A stretch of DNA of 64,000 nt from Xestospongia muta (Eukaryota > Porifera > Demospongiae > Haplosclerida > Petrosiidae): contig OY848917.1 of NCBI GenBank assembly GCA_963693285.1, positions 10,540,192 to 10,604,191 on the forward strand. Reading direction: 5' to 3'. The translations under genes and the position numbers were made by a program. Positions 35,980 to 47,378 of this stretch are shown here, piece by piece. Position 1 is the first letter of the stretch. Each line of letters begins with the position of its first letter. Below the pieces are notes generated by a model. That model made no database searches. It was not told the origin of the DNA and saw nothing but the letters and a program-made list of their open reading frames with translations.

Positions 35980-36360
35980 TGTGGTGGCCCAGTAGGTCAT
36001 GTTGCGTTTTGGGCCTAGTTTAGGGTTTAGGGTTTAGTGTGGAGGCCCGGTAGGTCACATTTTGGGCCTATCTTAAGATCTAAACTCTAAACCCTACACA
36101 TGACCTATCAGGCCACCACAGTTTAGGGTTTAGGGTTTAGATCTTAAAACGCGACCTACTGGGCCACCGCAACTAACCCTTTGCTAGTTTTTTCTTACAT
36201 ATTGCATGCACTCTAGTAAAGGATATCAACACCAATAAGACATGTTAAAGTTCACTGTGTTAACTTAATCAAAAATTGTGTCTATGTATATGGCATGTAT
36301 GTATGTATGTTATTTCAAAAAAAATAAGAGTCACTATGAAGATAATATTGGAACTAGTTT

Positions 36361-36402
36361 TTAACCTCGCTGTGCGTGGGCGCATAGCGAGGGTACTGTA
36401 GT

Positions 36403-36439
<37 letters not shown>

Positions 36440-37222
36440 TGTTACCAGGGTGGTTTTTTTGAACTGCTATAACTTGGCAACCGAAGCATTAGCAGCTACC
36501 AACGTTTAGCAACGAATAGAAAAACATGTGGACTTTACAACAGTGGTATCAAGAACACCGTCAAGGAAAACAGAAGCTTAAAACTCGCAAAAGAATTTTC
36601 AGGCTGCAGAGGTCAAGTGCCGTTTCTCGAAAAGTAACAAACTTAACGTGGAGATTTTTTAGTATGTTGTAAACAATCTCAGAGGAATACGGATCAGCAA
36701 GACAGAAGGCCGTTGGTTGAAGTAATCGTTAGAAAAGTTCTGAAAAATGTTTTGGGGACTTGGAGCGAAGTAACGCATTCAGGAAACGTCTCCAAGCACT
36801 GAAAAGACTGCTACTAATAGATAATATATCGATTTATATTTGTACTACGGGACGTTTCCAAAGAACGTTTCATCTTCAAGTTACAATACATTTTGTATAT
36901 GAAATATTGATACATTTTAAAGGGTCATGTAAAGACTCAGAGAAACTTTCATCACGAAATTAGCACTTAATCTTGCTTGGCAATTGAATGATACTATCAC
37001 TTACTCAGTTACTGCTTCACAAACATGGCAAAGCTAGAAATCAAGCAACAATTAATGAGCATATACAGAATGACAAAAATTACCATTTTATAACCACACC
37101 TTCTGGAATGTTAATAAATTTTCTTGCAATAATAACATCATAGCTGGGCCTAAGCTGGCATAGAATTTATAAATAACTTAGAAACTACAGCGAGGTTCGG
37201 CACTTTAGTGCCTTTCATTTAA
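36361..37222. mobile_element. 854-bp insertion flanked by TTAA duplication
   Basis: The right copy reads gctagtttttaagcatg where the left copy has gttttTTAA, 854 bp, then TTAAgcatg. The empty site in the right copy proves insertion and target duplication of TTAA (36361-36364 and 37219-37222), the hallmark of piggyBac-type integration. The left tip cctcgctgtgcgtgggcgca forms a short hairpin with catagcgaggg; near the right tip the complement of cctcgctgt occurs 20 bp inside. A (GT)n tract lies at 36403-36438. No ORF, so it is a non-autonomous element. Confidence 0.78.
36403..36438. repeat. (GT)n microsatellite
   Basis: About 16 uninterrupted GT units inside the TTAA-flanked insertion. Confidence 0.95.
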
Positions 37223-38301
37223 GCATGTTTTTAAAATATGTTTTCCATTATATTTCCATTATAACAATCTGCATCACTTGCTCAAATATAACAAATTAAA
37301 CTCAGTCAATTTTTGTTCTAGTTAAAGATTTGTTAAAATGACAACATCAATTTATATAGCATCACTTCTGCTGAACATGCAAGAAGCCCTTCAAATTTTC
37401 TATGCAGGTTATGTGTAAGCGAGTCAGTCGGTTGTCATATCACTAACATTGTATATAGGAATTTTGTTATATATAGTGAATGCTTGCAAGGACATGTGTT
37501 TTTGAAGATTATAATGTTACTATCTTAAGTAGTCTGTATATGTAGTGTTTGTGATATCTTATTTTTGAACAAATTATATGGCTGAACTCTACGTCATGGG
37601 TGATCCATCTACTATATGTAGTAATTAATACAACATATAGATGATTACATCATCATTGCAGCTCAACACATTTTATGTGCATTGCCTGAGGGAATTCACA
37701 GGTAAATATAGCAAAACACTAAAAAATATTAATATTTGTTAAAATCCTTTGGTATTAGAGTAAGCCTTTCCAGTGTTAGGCGAGTAATCTTGACTCTGTT
37801 GAAGTTAGCATGACATTCCTCGGTTGGTTCTTGGTGTAACTTGACTATGATGACATCATAATGAAATGACACATAGTGATGTCATCATAATAATTACATC
37901 ACCTAGACTTGATTGTAGAAATGACTTGCTTTTTTGTTACACTTTAAAGAGGAACAACCTTGTATTTTAATATGAGTCAGATGCTTGTGTAGATCAAATT
38001 TGTACTTAAATATGTGAAAGTTAAAAATTTGAATATTCATTGCCATGAAGTTATATTGGGCTTATAAACCAACCTTAAGCCAAAGAGAGTCTCATATGCA
38101 GCAAACTAAGCACTTGTGGCACAATCAATAATTGAATAACTAATTCAATTCCAATGTTAAAAATTCATAAATCTGCTTAATGTTTTCAGCAGAGTATACT
38201 ACACACCATAACTAATGTTTGCCTATTACTGCCTAAACATCCGGACTGTGATATGAGTGTTTTTTTCTTCTCGTGATGAATAACAAATTGATATAATGAC
38301 T

Positions 38302-39023
38302 ACATCATTGCCTACTGGCAATGATTTATTTGATATTGTAAATGACAATATTTTGATGTCACTTAGCAATGCTAAACTGACCATAGTGGGACTGAAAGAT
38401 ATAATAGACACCACAACAACTGTATCATTCAAGGTAAAGTAACATATTAACAAAAATATTTCAAGCCTTTTAACATATATAAAGCTGTCATTATTATCAT
38501 TATTATTGTCAATCAATGGAATGACAATATTAATAAAACCAACTCAAAGTTTTCAAACAAGCAAATATAATTTTGAAGAAATGTTGTCATCATGTCCTAT
38601 TATTATTGTAGTGGGTTTTCTATTTTTTATTAACCTCATCACTGTCATTGTGTTTATTATTAGCTGCTTATGATTTTTAAGATCTAAAAGAAAATATGAA
38701 AAATCGTAAGTATTAAAGTTAACTTGAAAATAATTTCCTACATCCAAATTGTTTGTGTAATTAAAAATTAATTAAATTAAAGATTAAAGATGCATCTGTC
38801 ATACTTTTCTAGTGATGTAATGATACCACACAGAGAATATACAGGACACTACTTGTTATCAAGGTAAACATGGATTGTTGTTATAACTGTTATCAACCAT
38901 AATGTTAATTCTTACAATACAGAGATGGTACTACAGTTGAAAGTGAGTTAGTTGAAAATCTACACTTAGGAGATAATAAAAATAATCAATCTGTATCTGA
39001 CAAATTTTTATCCAGTAGCTAAT
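38302..39023 (+). pseudogene. Receptor fragment: juxtamembrane, TM and tail exons (paralogue of 41951-45374)
   Basis: On the plus strand, blocks match the last exons of the receptor gene that lies on the minus strand at 41951-42767. An exon-like block ends KDIIDTTTTVSFK at donor 38434. A TM exon reads EEMLSSCPIIIVVGFLFF, then NLITVIVFIISCL followed by TGA where the intact gene has Tyr, and then FLRSKRKYEKS at a donor. A short exon reads DVMIPHREYTGHYLLSR (about 38815-38863), and a last exon DGTTVESELVENLHLGD ends early at TAA (39021-39023) without the tail's ITIM-like motifs. The TM stop and lost tail indicate a pseudogene or truncated receptor. The ectodomain is absent next to it; a matching FN3 fragment lies further right on the opposite strand. 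Confidence 0.72.
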
Positions 39024-39899
39024 AAGAAAGACAGCAATAGATTATAGTTTGCTCAGTCACCATAAAACAACTTCTGTCGCTTAAAAACTCATTTTCTAGA
39101 CAAGTAATATTTTTGTTTACAGTTTGTTCATGAAAGAAGAAAGGTTATTAGGTACGTCTACACTGGTTAGGCATGTAAAAGTTACGACATCATTGTTTAG
39201 TCAGAATTCATTTTTATTAAGTTCAAAGGATACACCGATAAGGTAGACTTTTATGGGATGCTTCAGCAATAACAACAAGGACACCCACATGCATTAGGAC
39301 AGTACTGAACTAGGAGAGAAATGGCAAACCTATTTTTATCATCCTAATCCATCCATTGCTCATAAAGAATATATCCTCTTGAAATAACCTCATCTGGGTG
39401 AGGTGAGGATCTGTTCAATATTGTCTTAAATCTACTAACCACTATGCAACTTTGTGTTGCAAAATACAAGTTCGCTTTCAACAAACAACAATGTTGCTCT
39501 TTTGTTTTTCTACAAACAATGTTCATTTGCTTTCAAGTTACAACATAGCTTAAAATAATTTTATAAATTTTTGGGCAGACATTATGTTATGGCTCATGAT
39601 GATTAATTTTGATGTATCTTTGTCACACCTATGAGTAAGTGCTACAAAAATGTTACACTCTGTAGAAGTTAGCAACATCACATATTTGTAGAGGGATCTT
39701 AAGACTGTGGTATTCGTTATTGCACTTATGTGCAGTATCATTTGAATGTGCTACTACTGCAGAAGCCTACTAGATGATCCTTCACCACATGATACTGCTC
39801 CAAGGAAATTTGTGTTGTTTTGAATATGAAGCTGCACTGGAATGAAGTCTGAAGGTCTGTGGTTATTTGTAAGAAGCATACATATATAATTAAAAATGA

Positions 39900-40270
39900 G
39901 GCAATTTTAAAAGTATGAAATATGACAGTTTGACAACATACATGCTTCAACAGCAGTGATACCAATGATGCTAATTGATGTAAATGTTGGTGACATTGGT
40001 AATGGTGTCAATTTGTTGACTTATATAATGAAAGAAATTAAGCAATTTTAATGAACATTTTGATAATATTTACCTGTAATGAGTGTAATAATAACACTAC
40101 ATTCACTTGTAAGTGTATGTTCCTTATTTGAGTATGATACCATAAAGAAACTGTAGTTTTGAATATTACATAAACCACTGATTATCAGTTCAATATATTT
40201 GGTCACTCCTACAATGAATGCTTTATAATCACAATCATTAACACCATAGAACACTTCATTAAACATCATT
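39900..40270 (-). pseudogene. Receptor fragment: FN3 and linker exons (paralogue)
   Basis: Minus strand. 40269-40085 reads MMFNEVFYGVNDCDYKAF, then IISGLCNIQNYSFFMVSYSN and EHTLTSE, closely matching the C-terminal two-thirds of the FN3 exon at 42831-43118 in the same orientation. Downstream, 40020-39950 matches the linker exon (42767-42675). The FN3 start is cut off at about 40270. Together with 38302-39023 (opposite strand) this is a second receptor copy broken by an inversion. Confidence 0.7.
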
Positions 40271-41950
40271 ACAGATATAATATTGTCTATTGTATTTTAC
40301 ACTATGGTTTGAATTTTTTACATAAACATTAAGTGAAAAGGACTGGAATAGTCAAACATAAAACCAATACTGCTTTACCCAACCAGAGAAGCAACCACTC
40401 AGACATCTACCCTTCCATCAGGTTTTAGAAAATTGATTTATTCTTAAAATCAATCTCAAATTTGCATAATTGTGTGCGTGTGTGTGTGTGTGTGCATGTG
40501 TGTATTTCAAATAAAACAATTTGTCATTATAGTATATTTTAGGTGGACAGTTGTTGGGATTAGTCTTATGTAGCCCATTTCTTACTTGAAAAGGAGAATC
40601 TGGTAACTAACTATTATACTTCCAGTGAACTCAAAGACATACTAACCAGAGTTATTACATAGAAGAATAAGAGAAGATAAAACAAGAAATCTGTCTTTGC
40701 TGTTATACAGCGATATGAAAGACTAGGTTGTCACAAACTTATTTGTCAATTATTTCACTCACATGTGTTATTTTCATAACACAATGTTAAAACAACCATT
40801 TGATAACAACTTTGTAACATCATTCTTTTTACAATTTATAAAAATAATAAATACAACAAAACATATGTAATCTATAATTTAGAACAGTTAAAGAGGTATT
40901 GGCAATACAAAATAATAACTATACAATGGTTTAGTTTACTGACAACTTGCTTTTATAGCTACAAGAACAAAGATCTTTGGCTGAACAGGAAATCCTTAAA
41001 GTTATGTTTTGGAGGTGTAGAGCTGAAGTAATTATACATGTGTAACCTTATAAGGACACTGTCAGTTGTTATAGTAATGTATATATAAGCAGGTTAAATG
41101 TATCAAAGTTATTTTACTGAAAAAAATTAAACATAATACTGTTTAGATTACTAATGTACTACTGTTTATGTAGCTAATATTAATGGTAGAACCAACATAT
41201 AATGTTTTTATTGGCATTTTGTGTGGATGCATGCAAACCAAATAATGTTCGTGAATGGATTAAAATGACCTTATTTCATTACAAGTATTGTACCATTATA
41301 CATATATAAAGGCAATAATACTGGAAAAGCATGCTGTTTACTACTGTATTTAAAGAAATATTGTTTTTTGTAGAAAGATTACAGCAGCAGTATTCAGTGT
41401 TACAATCTTTATCTATTATTAGCACACTCAGCTTTGTAAAAGCTTTGTTAAATTGTTGCTTGCTCAATGTGAGCTTTTGCTGAATCAATGATCTAGAATA
41501 AATTAGTCATTATTACTGTTGTGCTATCATTATCATTCAAGTTTAATTGTACCTTGCCTGGTACACTGATTTCTTTATGATTAATATGATGGTTGATTGA
41601 AATTCAAACTTGTCAGCAAGGTAAACTTTCTTTCTAAGGATAAAAAATCATAAAAAGTTCTAACCATTAGCTACATAAACTGTCAATTTCATAGTACATT
41701 TGTCATGAAAACAGTGTTATGTTTATTTCTTGCTTTAAATAGTTTTCTCAAGTGCAACCTGCATAATCATGTATTAGTTAAATCAACCAATCTTACTTAA
41801 TAGTGTTAAGTTATGATATCTGATTTTAGAAAAATAATCAATAAATCACACTGTATTAAACTTGAGTATTAAAGTTATCAGCTAGGACATGTTCTTCTAA
41901 ATATAACAATAAGGTTTCAAGCATTTTTACTATAAAGCTAGTTATTTCTT
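40271..41950. other. No recognisable gene
   Basis: AT-rich, with an interrupted (GT)n tract at about 40472-40504. A minus frame at 41488-41279 has no recognisable content. Confidence 0.45.
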
Positions 41951-44900
41951 TTATATATTCACATAATCACTTTCTGATAAGTGAACTGTCATGTTATCAT
42001 CAGTCTTCACTTCAGCAATTAAATTGGCATATATTAGTGGTAAAATATTGTCTGGTGATAGTTCAGGCTTAGATTCACTGCCATCTTCCTTCTTATTGAC
42101 TGCCACATATGCATGCGTTGCATATGGATTCATACATTCTTCTTCATTCATATTATCTCTTAAGTATGGATTATCACCATTTAACTCACTTTCAACGATA
42201 GTAACATCTCTGTATTGTAAGAATCAACATTGTGGTTGCAACACTTATATCAACATTATATGTTTACCTTGATGACAAGTATTGTCCTGTATATTCTCCA
42301 TGTGGTATCATTATGTCACTAGAAAAGTGTGACAAAAACATTCTATTCTTTAATTGAAAATAATAATTACATTAACTTTGTTTTTTGCTTTCTTCTAGAT
42401 CTTAGCAAGTATAAGCAGCTTAAAGTGAATGCAATGACTGTAATTAGATTAGTGAAAAGTAGAAATCCTGAACCAATAATAATTGGCCATGATGACAAAA
42501 GTTCTTTAAAATTACAGTCACTTGATTTAACAAATGATGTCATTTCATTGATTGATGACAACGTTGATGAAGGCTTTATTTCATGAACTGACGATGATCT
42601 TCCTACATTGTCATATATAGTGAAAGAAATCAAACAATTTTAAAAGCATGAATAATGACAGTTTGAAAACTTACCTACATCAAACATTGTGACATCATTG
42701 GTGCCAATTGATGATGTCAATATTGATATTTTCATTTCATTAACTGGTGATGGTGTCACTTTGTTGGCTTATATAGTTTTAAAAAATGAAGCAATATTGA
42801 AAGTGTAAATTATAAAATTTGTAATGTTACCAGCAATGAGTGTAGTGATATTACTCCATTCACTTGGAAGTGTATGTTCCTCATTTGAATATGACACCAC
42901 AAAGAACATGTAGTTTTGAGTACTACATAAACCACTGATGATCCGTTCTGTGAAATTGGTCAATCCTATGCTGAATGTTTTACAATCACAATCAGAAACT
43001 CTATAGAACACCTCATAACCATCTATTAATGGATTGTTATTAACTGGTGGAGACCATGTCACTAGAATATCAGAGAAATTGATCCACTTTGCTGTGACAT
43101 TTCTTGGTTTCCTAGCAACTTTAATATATTAATGATCATAAAGTTATCTTGTGTTTTGGACATACCTTTAACATAAATATTATTGTGAGCAGGATAAGCT
43201 TGTTTCATACTATTGTGGTACTTGTCTTCAACTCTAGAGTTAGATACAGAACAATTGTACCATCCTTCATCTGTTGATTCAAAAAGAAGCTCTATTAAAA
43301 TTTTAGTTGGTAGTTGATGTGAGAGAATAGTCTGTGTAACATTTGGATAGATTAAAGTATCATTTAGTGTACAATTGATATATGTTGCTGTTCCATTTGT
43401 AACATTGAAGGATATCAGGAATGCTGAATCATCTCTGGAGGATACTAATGACTTGAATGTTGTTTCAGTGATCTTGGGTCCACCTGTACATTAATAAAAC
43501 TATTATTGATACTTAAGTCAATTAAACTCACTGTTTTTTTCGTAAGTATACATCTTGTACAGTAATGCCATTAATGTTTGATTTACATTATGTTCATCTG
43601 GTATAACACATGTATAAATACCCTCATAATTATTAATCCCATAGTCACGATATAGTCCAATCTGTCCTGACATATGCACAGAATGTAATGGTGATGAGTC
43701 ATCTACTGTAGACACTTGAGTACCATTAGGATAATACCAAACTCCAATATTAGGCTCATTTATAGCACTTTGACACCACAAGGCATCAATTAACATATCA
43801 CTGTTTGCATCACCATCAAAGAAATAATGTGCAGGAATCATGGAATTATTTGGGTAAGATGTTTTATTGTATCCTCCATACAATTGGACTCCTGCATTTT
43901 TATAAGTAATAGTTTATATTCCTTTATAAAACTTACCAGTGTGAGGTAATGGAGGAGGATCATAAGACCTGGCCAGAAATGGTATTACTACAGCAACTGT
44001 ATGATAAAAGAAGATAGTTGACATTATTTTTTGACAATCTGATAGTTTGCATGTAGCTATTCGCAGATTATTTATTATTCATAACCTCTTTTCCTGCTAG
44101 TAAGTTTGGGCGTGACTTTAACACAGGAACAAAGTTATTAATTATTCATATTATAATTACACGCTTGTAGAAAGTCTACGTTGATGAATTAAAAGTTAGT
44201 ATGAAGTGCGGTGGCCCGGTAGGTCGCGTTTTAGTGTAGGTTTAGGGTTTAGGGTTTAGGTGATGTCATTTAAATGATGACATCACATGTGTCATTTCAT
44301 TATGATGTCATCATAGTCAAGTTACACCAAGAACCGACCGAGGAATGTCATGCTAACTTCAACAGAGTCAAGATTACTCACCTAACACTGGAAAGGCTTA
44401 CTCTAATACCAAAGGATTTTTTAATAAATATTAATATTTTTTAGTGTTTTGTTATATTTACCTGTGAATTCCCTCAGGCAATGGACATAAAATGTGTTGA
44501 GCTGCAATGATGATGTAATCATCTATATGTTGTATTAATTACTACATATAGTAGATGGATCACCCATGACATAGAGTTTAGCCATATAATTTGTTCAAAA
44601 ATAAGATATCACAAACACTACATATACAGAGTTTAAGATAGTAACATTATGGATAGTTCATTATAATCTTCAAACACATGTCCTTGCAAGCATTCACTAT
44701 AATTATATAACAAAATTCCTATATACAATGTTAGTAATATGACAACTGACTGACTCGCTTACACATAACCTGCATAGAAAATTTGAAGGGCTTCTTGCAT
44801 GTTCAGCAGAAGAAGAGATGCTATATAAAATTGATGTTGTCATTTTAACAAATCTTTAACTAGAACAAAAATTGACTGAGCTTAATTTGTTATATTTGAG

Positions 44901-45374
44901 CAAGTGATGCAGATTGTTATAATGGAAAACACATTTTAAAAACATGCTTAAAAACTAGCTCCAATATTAACTTCATAGTGACTCTTATTTTTTTTAAATA
45001 ACATACACACATACATGCCATATAGATAGACACAATTTTTGATTGAGTTAACACAGTGAACTTTAACATGTCTTATTGGTGTTGATATCCTTTACTAGAG
45101 TGTATGCAATATGTAAGAAAGAACTAGCAAAGGGTTAGTTGCGGTTGCTCGGTAGGTCGCGTTTTAAGATCTAAACCCTAAACCCTAAACTGCGGTGGCC
45201 CGATAGGTCACGTTTAAGGTTTAGGGTTTAGGGGCCAACGCGACCTATTGGGCCACCACAATAAAGTACTTACGTTGTAGTGTTAATATTTCCTGTTGAT
45301 CCAATTTGATGCAAGCATTACAAAATTGTTTCTCATTCTCACTTAATGGAACAAATTCTAGACTGACACAATTC
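41951..45374 (-). CDS. Ig-Ig-FN3 transmembrane receptor with ITIM-like tail
   Basis: Exons (minus): 45374-45274, 43996-43937, 43891-43532, 43483-43166, 43118-42831, 42767-42675, 42602-42371, 42318-42268, 42209-41951 (TAA); all GT/AG with matching phases. Alternatively translation starts at ATG 44024, which would give a signal-peptide-like start (MSTIFFYHTVAVVIPFLARS) and 562 residues. In that numbering: Ig-like domain ~35-145 (LWCQSA, GVWYYPNG, GIYTCVIP), second Ig-like ~150-255 (TYINCTLND, DEGWYNCSVSN), FN3 ~256-350 (VTWSPPVNN, YMFFVVSYSNE), linker, TM helix ~421-448 (PIIIGSGFLLFTNLITVIAF) with a basic stop-transfer RSRRKQK, and a ~110-residue tail. The tail has L-I-Y537-A-N-L and S-D-Y559-V-N-I at its very end: both fit the ITIM consensus and pYxN. 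Many N-x-S/T sites in the Ig domains. A surface receptor; ligand unknown. The reading frame is intact throughout. Confidence 0.85.
44207..45260 (-). mobile_element. TIR element with TTTAGGG runs, right copy
   Basis: 1054 bp with inverted ends tgcggtggcccggtaggtcg (44207) and, on the other strand from 45260, tgtggtggcccaataggtcg. Next to each end are runs of gtttagggtttaggg or their complement, and the 45.14-45.26 end carries the terminal block two or three times. It matches the left copy (35980-37920) in inverted orientation and shows the uninterrupted site of its 854-bp insertion. It lies wholly inside the intron between receptor exons 45274-45374 and 43937-43996. No ORF. Confidence 0.78.
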
Positions 45375-45980
45375 CTAGATGAAATAAAAAGGAGAAAACT
45401 ATTTGCATTGTCTTGACTCATTAGTGAAAATACAAGCTTCTATTTTGGCAGCAGACCAAGTTTATTTTAGTGGACATAAAAGAACAAGCACATAACATAT
45501 CTGATCTTTCTTCTTCTTTTCAAACTGTACATGAAAAGTACATTTGTTAAGTAGATGGTGTAAAAAGTATTGTTAGCTATTTATATTTTTTTTCTTCTGT
45601 TACTTTTACATATATAGATGCTAGTTAATGACATATTAGATTGATTTTTAGCACTTTAATACTATAAGCTGTATAAATCATTGTTTGATTACAATTTTTA
45701 AAAATCCAAGAATCGTGAAAATATTCAGAAAAGTATATTCTGTCCAACTTGAGTCTGACCCATGACTCAGTGTTATATCTTAGGCTAGGAATGAATTAAA
45801 GAGAAATGCATAGTTTGTACCATTTGATATATCTTGCAGCTCCGCTTAAAATACGTAAAAACTAGAACGCTAGCTGTTCTAGAAATTGGTAAACTAGCTA
45901 TTACATATGAAGTGAATGGCGTTTTCAACATGACGTGACGTCACTACTAAGTTGCATTAATTAATAAAATTCCACAAAGG
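45375..45980. other. No recognisable feature upstream of the receptor exon
   Basis: The exon at 45274-45374 starts in phase 2, so an earlier exon must exist if it is real, but I could not find it in this stretch. Confidence 0.4.
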
Positions 45981-45981
45981 C

Positions 45982-46093
45982 AGTGTCTATTCATCCGGCA
46001 GGAAATGTATACTTTGTTGTGTATTAAACTGATCCCCACCCCCTAAACCTTTTTACAACAAAGTATACATTTCCTGCCGGATGAATAGACACT
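45982..46093. repeat. Perfect 39-bp-arm inverted repeat (hairpin)
   Basis: Arm 45982-46020 (agtgtctattcatccggcag... to gttgt) is the exact reverse complement of 46055-46093, separated by 34 nt. Direct copies of ttccacaaa lie just outside (45970-45978 and 46097-46105). The right arm forms part of a 61-codon minus frame (46228-46043) ending GRKCILCCKK, which might be a relic exon; the left arm looks like a snap-back copy of it. Confidence 0.92.
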
Positions 46094-46105
46094 ATGTTCC
46101 ACAAA

Positions 46106-47280
46106 ACCTCCATCATTTCTGGCTGATATATCCTTCGAACACCTACGATGATATTGATTTAAACATCTTAAAAATATAAATGATTTATTTACTCGTATAG
46201 AGTCTTGATTGTGTTTTTTCAATATCATGGACTCTCTTAAAATCTACAAAAAGAGGTAAAGCAGTTTAAATAGAGTCGAAAATCAATGGACAGACAAATC
46301 TATTTTCGGACACTTTTTCTTCTAAAAATTTAAAGACAGCTTATTGCTTCTGTATAATGTGACTCTTGGTTATGCTCAATGAATACATTTTCCTTGCATA
46401 ATTTCCTAACTAAACTCCGTGTCGTGAATGAGCTCCGTTTTTGGTACTTGTACGGACTTAAATATATTTGCGGACACGTGGTATGTTTTGGCGGACAACA
46501 CAACCTGAAGTCTAAACGTGAGCTGGACCATTGTGGACACAATCAAACGTGATAATAGGTGATAATGTATAGATGTCCAAATGGGAGACTATGGGGAAGC
46601 CTGACTACGTTAATGGCTTGAGCTATATATGTGTTAGCAATATTTTAGTCAACCCTGGCCATTTTTGTGATTAGTAAATATATATGTCTGTAATAACAGA
46701 GTCAGTTCACTTTTTTAAGAATAAGAGTGTTGTACTGAGGCGTAATAGCTGCTTGACTTTATGACTAACTTTACTGTAAGTAGGTAAACAAGTGATAGAT
46801 ACTTGAATTACAATAATCTGAAAGAAATAAATTTTTATATGATAATCAATTAACTATATGACAATATTATTGTTTTTAATACTTTCGAGGAAAAAAAGGT
46901 CATCACATAAACTAAAATATGTTATAGGCCATGCATTATACTGTAGGTATGATGTTATAGTCACAAGAATAGGAGAAAGGGTAGGCAGATAACATGTTAA
47001 AGTTACTAGTCATTATTTTGAAAGAGAGATGAGTTCTAATGAGTTGCTTATTCAAAATTCATGATATGATCAAAGGCTCTAAAAGTTTGTGGTATATAGT
47101 TATATCACATGTAGTCATTGGTGCAATGTATAGTCTTTGTTATAAAGTAGAGAAAAGACGTATACCTTCAAGCATACTAGCTAATAGACACATCTGCCTT
47201 ACTTATTGGTTTCATCTGGTCTTATTGAATCTTTAGAATGCAGTAGTCTACTACAATGAGCTACTAGAGTCTTTCTATCT
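46106..47280. other. No recognisable gene
   Basis: AT-rich. Small open frames on both strands without family resemblance. Confidence 0.45.
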
Positions 47281-47282
47281 TT

Positions 47283-47378
47283 GATACATAACTATGAGTC
47301 TCTGTATCTTTGATATATACAAAACTATATGATACATAACTATGAGTCTCTGTATCTTTGATATATACAAAACTATGA
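47283..47378. repeat. 48-bp tandem duplication
   Basis: Two near-perfect copies of a unit beginning gatacataactatgagtctc and ending acaaaactatat (47283-47330 and 47331 to about 47377). Confidence 0.9.

Larger units (their letters stand above)
35980..37920 (+). mobile_element. TIR element with TTTAGGG runs, left copy (interrupted)
   Basis: Starts with tgtggtggcccagtaggtc followed by gtttagggtttagggtttag and more copies of the same blocks in both orientations up to about 36170. It then continues with unique-family sequence that matches, in opposite orientation, 45130 down to 44240 (first the ctagtttttncttacatatt block at about 36184, finally the gatgtcatcat block near 37880). The distal terminal repeat present in the right copy is missing here. 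It is split by the 854-bp insertion at 36365-37218. No transposase ORF, so it is non-autonomous or non-coding; superfamily unknown. Confidence 0.75.

Noticed and set aside
36018..36170. Interstitial telomere or chromosome-fusion site
   Set aside because: The TTTAGGG runs are only two or three units long, occur in both orientations, and recur at the ends of a transposable element copy at 44.2-45.3 kb, so they belong to the element.
42391..42586. Plus-strand ORF over the receptor TM exon
   Set aside because: Antisense shadow of the minus-strand TM exon, which has splice sites and domain logic.
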